Of a stretch of 64,000 nucleotides of DNA, positions 11,855 to 21,602 are shown piece by piece (the first letter of the stretch is position 1; every line of letters begins with the position of its first letter). The stretch is from Brachionus manjavacas (lineage: Eukaryota > Rotifera > Eurotatoria > Ploima > Brachionidae): positions 791,501 through 855,500 of the forward strand of contig JAHQIY010000008.1 of assembly GCA_019054805.1 (NCBI GenBank), written 5' to 3'. The translations under genes and the position numbers were made by a program. Under the pieces are notes generated by a model that saw only the letters and a program-made list of their open reading frames with translations, did not search any database and was not told where the DNA came from.

Positions 11855-14185
11855 ATGAAAGTTTTTTTAACCCTAATTTCATTGAGTATTTTGCTTGGTT
11901 TTGGTGACTGTAGCCACTTTTATGGAGGCAGCATAACTTGGAAGGCTATGGATCCACAAAAAATTAAAAATGTAGATGTCTTGATTCAATGGAGATTTTT
12001 TTGGCGATCGACCTTTTCTGCAAATCATTTTTGTAATGATACAAAAATCGTCAACGGTGATCTTATCGGTGATTCAGGATTCATAAATTGTGAGATTGGG
12101 TGTAGTCCTACCACTTTTAAAATTGATTCAAAGGTTACTTGCTCCGATTATAGTTTGTCTGATAACTGGTCCGGTGGTCAACGATCAACTCAAATAACAT
12201 TTCCGAATCAAACATATATAGAAGGAGTTTTCAAGGGGGGAGCTTGGTTAAAATTGGTGACTGGAGGTGGAAATTGGGAACTGAGATTGAGAATGAATTT
12301 GATTCAGCGCGCTGACACCAGGAAAATAAACACGCCTCCTACATGTCTGGTAAAACCAATAACAACAATGAGGGCTGGATGCGAAAACACACTCAAAATT
12401 TTCACAACCGACCCAGATGGTGACACAGTTAGATGCCGTTGGAGCAGTAGTTCTCTGAAGGAATGTGCCAGTATTTGCGATGCAGTGCCTGGAGCTGTTT
12501 TAGATGAAGAAAAATGCGTTCTAAAATTTTCGCCAAACATTACTGGATACTACGCTGTTTCTATACAAGTGGAAGATTTTGCCGAAAAAACATCCAAATT
12601 AGCTCTAAGTAGCATACCAGTGCAATTTTTGATCAAAAGTGAAAAATTATCATGCATCGTGAACAAGCTAGAATTTCAAGATCCCACCTTCAAAGATGAT
12701 TCATGTGTTTTTGTCAAATTTAATAGAACTTTTCATTCCAAAATTATTGTGTTAAGCACTTCTCGATTAGTCGAGATTGCTACCTTATCTCCCAGAGGCC
12801 TAATCAAATCAAAAATAGACAATTATAACAATGACCAAAATTTGTGGTATGTTAATTTGACATGGACAGTGACCGATCCAGATCAGATTGGTGTTAATCT
12901 TTTTTGCTTTGAAGCAATTAATGCATTCGATGAAAAGAGCGACCAAAGATGTGTTTCTCTTGTTGTTGATGGAAGGGCGCCCGTATTTGAGCAGCCATTT
13001 CCAACAGGTCTAGTTGATCCAATTGTCCCTTTTTTCTCAATTAAATCCTCCAATGTTCCAATCATCAAATCACTCACTCCTGGCTCTTATATTCGCATAT
13101 TTGATTCAAAAAATTCCCAAATTGCTCTGCTTGAATCGGTTTCATCAAATGTCCAAGTCACTGATTCAAGAACACTTGTTTTTAGGGTTCACTTCAATTT
13201 TACCAGAGGAGAGACTTATTACATTCTCTTTGATGCCAACATTGCTCTGAGCAATCAAAGCTGTGCATTAGAATCACTTCCGATTGATGATAAGAAATTC
13301 TGGCTCTTTACTGTTAAAGCTAGTACCACCACCACGACTAGCACTCTTTTGAGCACGACCACTACTTTAAAATCAACTTCTTCAAATCCAATCACCAGTT
13401 TTTTCAATACCAGCAAATTAACTTCAACCATCAAGGCTGTCCCTTCAACAAAAACTTTAAGTCCAACCAGTAGTGATTTGAATACTAGCAAAATGACTTC
13501 AATTAAATCTTCAACAACAGCTACGAATTTAGCCACAACTTTAAAAAATTCCATTACAAGCACCAAAGTTTTGACCCCGAATCTCAACACTGAAAGTGAA
13601 AGTACCACTTCAAATAGAAAGGAAAACGAAGAAGCCTTAAATGAATATAATAAAAAGCAAATTTCTTCATTGGTAAAATTTTTCCAAGACTTTACTGAAA
13701 AGGCATTAGTTGGCTTATTGGCAACAATAGGGGGAGCGGTTGGTTTGGTGTCAATGTTAGCTATGACAACAGTAGGTATAGGCTTATTGGTTCGTAAGCT
13801 TAAAAAAAAGCCAAAAATTTCACCAAACAAAAAATTAAACTCGGGTCCGAAAAAAGAGTTATTTAGAAAAAGCAATGCAAAAAGACAAAAATTTAATAGA
13901 AAAGACTCAGACATGTCAATTCAAGATGATATAGACTCAAGCATGGATCGATCTCTTTCAGATGTCGAATCGGTACAAAACCAGACATTGCCAGATGAGA
14001 ATATTTTTTGCAATAGTGAATTAAGAGGACAGAATGGTGCAGAACCGCAAAGGTTTGACAGAAATATGAACAGAATGGATTTTAGAACAAATCCAGAAAA
14101 TTATGAAATAAATCGATCTAATCATTTTGGATATCAGAGTATATCTGTAAAACCAAAAAATACTGGTTTTGTGATAAAACGATGA
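11855..14185 (+). CDS. paralogue 1: SHFYGGS-family type I membrane protein with mucin-like stalk
   Basis: Single exon, 776 residues from the ATG at 11855; an in-frame TTG at 11846 is not a credible start. The signal peptide covers about residues 1-20. The mature end is SHFYGGSITWKA, opening a Cys/Trp-rich domain (about 21-145) with NWSGGQRST. Then come a region with DPDGDTVRCRWS (about 150-250) and two more beta-type regions (about 255-485), the last with PTGLVDPI and ETYYILF. Several N-glycosylation sites are visible. Residues about 489-588 are a Thr/Ser-rich mucin-like stalk, followed by one membrane span (about 614-645), a basic stop-transfer RKLKKKPK, and a cytoplasmic tail of about 130 residues ending FGYQSISVKPK. 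I do not know a name for the family; an adhesion or surface receptor role is inference only. AATAAA follows at 14187. Confidence 0.88.
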   Translation: MKVFLTLISLSILLGFGDCSHFYGGSITWKAMDPQKIKNVDVLIQWRFFWRSTFSANHFCNDTKIVNGDLIGDSGFINCEIGCSPTTFKIDSKVTCSDYSLSDNWSGGQRSTQITFPNQTYIEGVFKGGAWLKLVTGGGNWELRLRMNLIQRADTRKINTPPTCLVKPITTMRAGCENTLKIFTTDPDGDTVRCRWSSSSLKECASICDAVPGAVLDEEKCVLKFSPNITGYYAVSIQVEDFAEKTSKLALSSIPVQFLIKSEKLSCIVNKLEFQDPTFKDDSCVFVKFNRTFHSKIIVLSTSRLVEIATLSPRGLIKSKIDNYNNDQNLWYVNLTWTVTDPDQIGVNLFCFEAINAFDEKSDQRCVSLVVDGRAPVFEQPFPTGLVDPIVPFFSIKSSNVPIIKSLTPGSYIRIFDSKNSQIALLESVSSNVQVTDSRTLVFRVHFNFTRGETYYILFDANIALSNQSCALESLPIDDKKFWLFTVKASTTTTTSTLLSTTTTLKSTSSNPITSFFNTSKLTSTIKAVPSTKTLSPTSSDLNTSKMTSIKSSTTATNLATTLKNSITSTKVLTPNLNTESESTTSNRKENEEALNEYNKKQISSLVKFFQDFTEKALVGLLATIGGAVGLVSMLAMTTVGIGLLVRKLKKKPKISPNKKLNSGPKKELFRKSNAKRQKFNRKDSDMSIQDDIDSSMDRSLSDVESVQNQTLPDENIFCNSELRGQNGAEPQRFDRNMNRMDFRTNPENYEINRSNHFGYQSISVKPKNTGFVIKR

Positions 14186-14204
14186 GAATAAAAAAGCAAA
14201 AATT

Positions 14205-14400
14205 TGAGCGATTTTTTTCAATTTTATTTAGTTGAACTTTTATTTTTTTTTCATTTATAGAGAATTTTTTTTCTTCTTTTAGTTTAACTTGTATTTTTTT
14301 AATAGCTTTTTTATCTTCAAATAAGATATTACTTAATAAAATCACAGTGTTTATTTTGAAGCAAAAAATTTGAAACTATAACTCCTAATTTTTTTTTATT
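14205..14400. repeat. repeat downstream of paralogue 1, inverted copy at 20460-20620
   Basis: Shared blocks include AATAAAATCACAGTGTTTAT, GAAGCAAAAAATTTGAAACT and the preceding TTCTTCTTTTAGTTTAAC. The inverted copy lies at about 20460-20620, just upstream of paralogue 2. A third partial copy lies at about 15345-15415 in the first orientation. They bracket the 16.1-19.9 kb LINE. Confidence 0.6.
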
Positions 14401-16145
14401 TTTGATAAGGTTCGAATTATTAAAAAAGGGGATTTGATGTAAAAAGCAGAAGAAAAAATTTCTTAATTTTCTTGCAAAATAAAAAACTAACAAAAAAGGT
14501 CAATGATAAGTATCGTATATCAAATAAAAGCTCAGCTTATAGGCTTTAATTTTCGCACATTAACTTTTACTTTGAATAAAGTCATTTAAAAAAAAAATTT
14601 GACTTAAATACTACCTTATATTTTTCATAATAAAGAATATACAAAATAGTGAAGAAAAAAATAAATTTAAAAAATTTTTTTTATTTTTCATAAATATTGA
14701 TAAAATTTATAAAATTATTTAAAATTTGGTGTAAATATCTTGTTCCGTTCAAAAGTTATGCGTCCAAATCAAAAATAAACCAAATTTTTCTTTTTGTAAA
14801 ATAAGGTTAATATTTAAGGGTTTTTTGAGTATATTTTTTGAATCGAAAGTAATAAAAATAAAATCTATATATCATTTTTATCCTTGTTTAATTATCTATC
14901 AAATGATATATAATACTTATTAAAATAATATCAATAATTGGGAGGACATTGAGATTATTTAGGTGGTGTTAAGCTCATGCTGTTTATTTCCGGTACAGAC
15001 AAAGCCAATAATTTTTATTTATTTTATTTATAGTATAATTTGAGGAAGTTTTTCTTCCCAAGGCTACTCAGAATGGATCTTAGTCCTTCTTCTCAGCCTC
15101 GCAAAATTGAAGAATTGATAATATTAGTATTTTTTTTTTTTTTTTATAAATACAATAATCTGCAGTTTTTCGAGTCAAAAATAGAAAAATACATAAAATT
15201 ATATAGATAAGCCAATAAATAAAAACATAGTGTTTTGTAATCATGAAAGCCTGATGTATGCAGAAAATTTCAAAAGATTTGGATAAACCAATCGCCAGAT
15301 TTTATCGAAAAAAAATCCGCGCCAACCTTTTTTGAACACCTGTCATTATTTTAAATAAGATATTTCTAAATAAAATCACAGTGTTTATTTTGAAGCAAAA
15401 AATTTTAAATTTTTATTTTAGGTGAAATATAAAATTAAAAAGATACGAAATGTTAATAATCGACCAAGTTAATTTTGTCCTTTAAATCAAAAAAAAACTA
15501 ATGAAAGTTATTAAATGAATTTTTTAACTAAGAAATTTTTAAGAATTTTTCCAGATAAAATAAAAAACCAAACAAAGTTTATCCGTCAAAATTTAATTTC
15601 GAAAAAAGCTATATAAATCCTGATATAAAGTTAATTTCATTAATTTTTTAAACAGCAGCAGAAAAAAAATCAATAAAAATACCTGAGAAGTTAATTAGAC
15701 TTGTGAAAAATTTTGTTCGACCGGAATCAAGATGATATTTTGAAAAGTTGTTGTAAGAACATTTGTTCTAAGAAGTCATGAATCCGCAAACCAAATTTTA
15801 AATCATGATTTGAAAAAACTAGTTGTTTGGGCTGAAAAATGGTCAACAGAGCTAAACCTTTCGAAATGAAAGGTAATGCACTTAAGAACCAAAACCCATA
15901 TATAATATATGGCAGCATAATCAAGCCTATTGCCTAAAAGAAAGACAAGAAGAGAGGGATTATTTAAAATTTTTTTGAAAAATTTTAACATAATTTTGTT
16001 TATTTTTTTAAATATTATTATCAGATTTATCTTAATTAGAATATTTTTGCTTTGAAATTAAAAGGATACTATAAAAAGAGTGAAAAATCAAAATCAAAGT
16101 TGTTTTCAAATTTTGAAAACTTAAAAAGATTGACAAAATTAATTA
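14401..16145. other. AT-rich intergenic stretch with tail-like repeat
   Basis: No gene supported. At about 15007-15105 there is a minus-oriented tail-like repeat (TTATTTATTTTATTTATA followed by TTCTTCCCAAGGCTACTCAG), probably another LINE or SINE 3' end. The short minus-strand ORFs at 15727-15991 have no recognisable content. Confidence 0.45.
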
Positions 16146-19100
16146 AGGTGCGGCGTCTACTTCTATTGAGCAAATGAACGTAGCGCTTAAGGTCCTGGAG
16201 CTGGACTGGGTGTCCGTGGGCATCGAACAGGTTGGGGCAATCCGAGTGAAAATGCACAAGTACATCATGGCACTGGTGACCGTTGTTAAGGACCAGTCCA
16301 AAACAATCAAAGCAATGAAAGGCGAGTTAGATGAGGCAAAGAAGAACCCGAAAAGTGGCTTGGAAGTTTCGTGGAGTGCCATTGTAAACGGCTAAAAACA
16401 GAGTGAACACACGCAGGTTCTCATAGCCAGTGTTAACAAGGAGATCAACGAGAAGGTAAGGATTGAAAACAATTTAGTGATATCAGGAGATGGAGTTGGA
16501 TATGAGAAGGAAGATGAAGAAAAGGTGGAGGTAGTTTTAAAACCTCTGAAATTAGATAGGAGCAAAACCGTTAAGCGCATTAGGAACAACAAGAGCAATA
16601 AAAACCAGTTAAAAAGGAGCTCAACATGATCGTGGTGGAATTTAATGAGGAATCCAGCAAGCACACGGCGCTACCAACGCCAAGAACCTTCGGGGCACGG
16701 CCGACTTAAACAATGTGTACATCAATCCAGAAAAAAACCCCAGCGTGAGAGCATTGGATCGAGAACTTAGGACCGAACGAAACAAACGGAATGACCTCCT
16801 CAGCGAAAGCAAGAGCGATTCTGAAGGAAGGCACTGTTACGGCGTCAAACCTCAGGGTCATTCAAAAGCTGGCAAGAAATTTTATTGGGGCATTAGGTGG
16901 AACGAGCTCCTGGAGATCTACTTCAACTAATCACACCTCATTTTTAATCAGCAAGGAATCCAACGCTTAACCAACCAAATTTTTAAACTTTTTTTAAACT
17001 AATGCCACATCTCTTGCTAATAAATGGAGCGACTTCAACTCTCTAACTGCCTTTCACAAATCCTCTCACGTAATCCTCATCACCGAGACATGGTTCAATG
17101 CCCTGGGCAATTGAAAATTGGACAGCTACAAGCTCCGCTGCAAGAAAAGGGAAATGGCCCGAGGAGGCTATATATGTACGCTGTGACGTAGAGTGCTTTG
17201 AGGTCAGCGAAGAGGTCTTGTCCAACACTAGGAGCGAGCAGATATGGTGCAACGTCAAGAGCAACGACGAAACTTTTCTTGTTGGGTGAATCTATAAGCC
17301 GCTATACGACGATGGAGAGCTCAACTTTGAGATCAACAGATGAATCGGCCATGCGAGTTTCCTGTGCAGCTCATCTTCGTCAAAAAATCTTCTAGTGGCC
17401 GGTGACTTCAACTTCCCAGATATCAGCTTGACCCAAGAAGGGGGTTTTATGTGTCAACAAAGGACGTCCATCCAGCCTGAAGTTTTTGGACCCTCTAGGT
17501 AAGAACTTTTGAGACAACACGTTCTCTTTTCAACGCTAGAAACCATTACCTAGATCTCGTGGTCACGAGTGATCCCGCCAGAGCTTTCCGAGTAGCACAC
17601 GGACCTCCCCTTGGTTTTACTATAACGGCCTGCACGCAACACTTACCTTGAATTACGAGCTCCGTACTGGCCGTCATACTCCTTCTGTCGTGTCCCCACG
17701 ACCAGTACTTCGCTGTTGCAACTACGAGCTCTTCAGTACCCTCGTTTACGACAGCACCAAACCCATTGATAAGGACGTCGATGTCGCATATAATGGGATA
17801 ATTAAGTCCTATGCCGCTGCCTCCTAGATGGCTATCCCCAACCAAGTGCCAAGAGCGCGCAAGGGCCCCAATCCCAAGTGGTTCAACCCCAAAATCAAGG
17901 TGTTAACCAGGATGAAGTACAAAATCTACTGTCGGATTAGATCAGCCCCTTGCTGCCGTGAGTTGATGACTGCTTATTCCTCGATCTGTAAGCAGGTAAA
18001 ACAAGCTGTAAGAAATGCCATCTTTAACTTTGAAGTATCTATTGTCAGGGCCTGTAAGCTTCAGTCAAAGCTTTTATACAATTATATTAACAGCCAGAAG
18101 CAATGCAGAGGCTCAATTAAAGGCCTGCTCGACTGTAATGGCGTCTTCCACACTGAAGGTGACAAGATCGTGAACAGTCTCAATGTCCGATTTGGGAATG
18201 TCTTCATCCCTCGCCTACCATGCCAAGCTCAGCCTCTCCAGCTCACGGCAAGTCCCCAGCATGAAATGGATGTTGATTTCTTCTCGCCCGCCAACGTCCA
18301 CAAGTACATACTGCGCCTAAACCCCAGGAAATCACCTGGCATGGATGGTATCCACCATTACGTCAACAAAAATTGCGCGAATGCCTTTTCGGAGGTCCTT
18401 AGCACTATCTTCACCAGTCCGTACACCAGCGGCAGGATCCTAGACGCTTGGAGACTTTCTCAGATCAGCCTCATCTTCAAGAAAGGTAGCATGAGTTCCC
18501 CTGGTAACTACAGAATTATCTCCTTGACATCAATCCCCTGCAAGTTGATGGAACGCATGGTTAGAGACGTCATGTTCGATCACCTCTACAGCTACAAAGC
18601 GATCGTTCCTGAACAACACGTTTTTGTCCTGAGGAAATCAGTAGTCACTAATTTACTGGAGACGGTGGACCGCATAAGCGACGGGATCGATAGGGGATTC
18701 AACGTCTAAGTGGTCATCCTCGACTCTGCAGGGGCCTTCGACAGAGTTTTCCACGCGTCATTAAGAGCCAAACTGGTTGCCTCGATGTGTCCAGTGGGGT
18801 CCCTCAGAAAGCGTCCTCGGTCCGCTTCTGTTCGTCATCTTCATCAACGACATGCCAGCGGCGGTCAGCCACCTTGTCAAACTATTTGCCGATCACAGTA
18901 AACTGATTGCCACAATAAGAAGCAGTAGTGACCTATCAACACTGCAACATGACCTCGACGCACTCTCTGAGGGGTCGAACACTCGGCGTATGCTCTTCAA
19001 CGTGAGCAATGCAAGGCGATGGAATTCAGCAGGTCTGGCAAGAACAGCTACTCTCAATCCGAACTACTGATGGGGGAAGACGAGTCCAGGAGTGCACTAG

Positions 19101-19940
19101 CTTTCGTCGAGACAGAAAAGGATCTGGGAGTCACGTTTTCACGTAACTTGAAATTTTCTATTCATATTAAAAATCAAGTGAACAGAGCTACAGGAATACT
19201 CGGCCAGTTGAAGAGATCATTTAGATATTGGACCATAGATACATGCAGGACCCTCTATTGTGCCTACGTAAGACCCCACCTGCAATACGCCTCTATGGTC
19301 TGGTCCCCCTTAGCAAGAAAGACGCAAAGATGCTCGCTCAGGTGCAAAGAAAGGCCACCAAACTGGTGCCCCGCATTAGAAACTGGCGCTACGAAGACCG
19401 TCTTGCCATCCTTAGACCCCTTCATGAGCGCCGTGTACGTGGAGACCTGATCCAGATTTTCAAACTCGCCAAAGGCATCAACGAAGTGAGCTGGGTGAAC
19501 CCCCGCTTCCCGCAAGTTCACTTTCCCAACCCGGATCCGCCGGAGGTACCAGAGGTCATGCAAGAAGACTGTCCGGCCAGGCCTCCACCAAATGTCTTCA
19601 AAGGGCAAACACATTCACCAACAGGATAGTCAACGAGTGGAACACCATGCCAGCTACAGTCATAGACGCCGACTCAGTCAACAGGTTCAAGTACCGATAC
19701 GATGCCTTCCGGTCCAGTCAACAATAATGAACAGCAAAATATTTATAAAATTTATAAAATGTTTTCATTTTACAATTTTTTCTATCTGTAATCTTTGCTC
19801 GTATTTTGACCTAAAAACTTATACAGTTTTTCTTTTTGCAGTACTTTCTATGTGTAATGTGCAAGGAGCTACCATAGGTGACCTCCTAGTAGGCCACCTC
19901 GGCAAGCTTGTCTTGCTGTAGCTTATATATATTATTATTA
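16146..19940 (+). mobile_element. decayed near-full-length LINE (CR1/L2/jockey-like), GC-richer than surroundings
   Basis: Base composition jumps at about 16146 and returns to AT-rich at about 19720. In order there are ORF1 pieces (SGLEVSWSAIVNG then NNLVISGDG at 16340-16510, and a YINPEK-like end at 16717), endonuclease pieces (ITETWF at 17086, VAGDFNFPDISL at 17398), RT (17828-19070), thumb and C-terminus (19019-19629), then a 3' UTR ending in ATTATTATTATC. Its 3' end (GAGCTACCATAGGTGA to AAGCTTGTCTTGCTGTAGCT) matches the reverse complement of 50390-50450, proving it is one family with the minus-strand LINE there. Stops and frameshifts throughout make it dead. Confidence 0.88.
17828..19629 (+). 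pseudogene. LINE ORF2 reverse transcriptase, broken
   Basis: The first frame (17828-18709) carries LNPRKSPGMDGIH, FKKGSMSSPGNYR and LTSIPCKLMERMVRD, standard RT finger and palm blocks. A TAA at 18707-18709 interrupts it, and the text continues in the same frame with LDSAGAFDRVFH. A deletion and frame change near 18785 remove part of the palm. The next frame has VLGPLLFVIFINDMPAAV and the catalytic box as LFADHSKLIA, where the second Asp of the expected ADD is His. The thumb and C-terminus follow at 19019-19629 in two further frames. The equivalent box in the 50.4-53.3 kb copy is FTDDSKL. Inactive. Confidence 0.85.
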
Positions 19941-21602
19941 TCAATCCTAAAATTTGTAGATCATCTTAAGTTCAAAATAAATCTAAATCTTCACTAGGCG
20001 TTTTAAAAATAATACGGCCGTAATGGTCGTGACTAAAAACTGCATAGTGATGTTTTTAAGATATTTAAAAAAATTCACTATTAAGGCCAGAGAAAGTCAA
20101 AGTCTAAAATCAAAAAAGATTATAAATACTCAAATTATTACTAAATTTTCTTAAAAATAGAGAAAAAAAAACACAAAAAAATTTTAATTTATGCATTTTT
20201 TGCAGAGTTGGTCAAAAATCAAAGACAAACTCTGATTTTAAATTTATGACTTTCACTTTTGTTCGAAATTGATTTAGGCAGCTTTTTGATCCTGAAAAAC
20301 TCTGAGAAAAAAATAAGGTTTAATTCATTCTTAAATTTTTTATTAGAATTTTTTTAAGTTAATACCAGTTTTAATAGAATACAAGAGTTATTGGTAATTG
20401 TTAATAAACTTGGTCAATTATTAACACTTCGTATCATTTCAATTTTATATTTCTCCCAAAATTAAAATTTCAAATTTTTTGCTTCATAAAAAACACTGTA
20501 ATTTTATTAAGTAATATCTTATTCGAAGAGAAAAAAGCTATTTAAAAAATAAAAACTAAACTAAAAGAAGAAAAAAATTCTCCATAAACGAAAAAAATAA
20601 CAAAGTTCAATTATTTTTACTTGAAATAAGATATTTTATAATAAAAAAAATGATTGACTACCTGAATATTAAGTTTTAATCAAATTTCTGAAAAGCATCA
20701 CGGTATCTAATTTTATACCTAATTCTAGTACTGGTATTTTTGAAACTATAACTCCGATACTTTAATAAAAATAAATTTAGTTTATTCTTAGGAATTTTTT
20801 CTAATTTTTTAAATGAATTTTATTATTAATAATTTTTAAAATCTATTTGAATATAAAAAATTGTCCCACTCCTTGGTCAATTTTGAGCATAAGAAATTAG
20901 TGTTGCTCTAAACAAACAATTCTTCTGAAAAAAGTAGTCTATTAAATTTAATCCACAAAAATTCATTTTTAATTTAGAAAAATAAAAATTTTTTACAACA
21001 GTAAATAATTAGGCTAAAAGCTAAAAATTATAAAGGAAAAGAGTAATTAATATTAAAATAATAATTTAAAAAATCGATTTAGATTCCTGAATACATCAAG
21101 TAAAGTAAATTTTACATCCCTAGTTGTGGTTATTTCATCGCAAACTTTTATTTTGATTTATTTATAATTTTTATTACTAAAAAAATTTAAAAAGTTATAA
21201 AACTGTTATTTAAAGAGCCCTCATAATATTTCAAATTTTATGGCGACATTGTAATTTAAATATTTAAGATCTAATGTCTTACCTTCTATTTCAAATTAGT
21301 AATATAATAAATTAGAGAATTTGTACGATTATCGCTAAGAAAGTAATATAAGTGATTTAATTTAGCCAACAATTTTGTTTGATTGTTTATTATTTAGACT
21401 TGAATTAATCTATTTTTAAAATTGGCTTAGCTTAAAAATACTAAAATAATATTCATCTAAAATCAAAAGTATTTGATTACAGAATTAAATGTTTATAATT
21501 CTGATAAGTAGGCAAAACGATTCATTTAAAGACTCTTGAAAAAAACCGAAAAAAATCCATAAAACCCATTATTCATGATCGTATTGAAACTGAAATCAAA
21601 AA
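19941..21602. other. AT-rich intergenic stretch upstream of paralogue 2
   Basis: No gene recognised. It contains the inverted copy (20460-20620) of the 14205-14400 repeat. A short phrase at 20735-20760 (TTTGAAACTATAACTCC) also repeats one at about 14370-14390. Confidence 0.5.

Noticed and set aside
13255-13914. 219-residue minus-strand ORF
   Set aside because: Antisense shadow of the mucin-like stalk and membrane region of paralogue 1; its valine/leucine-rich text mirrors the Thr/Ser/Asn codons of the sense gene.
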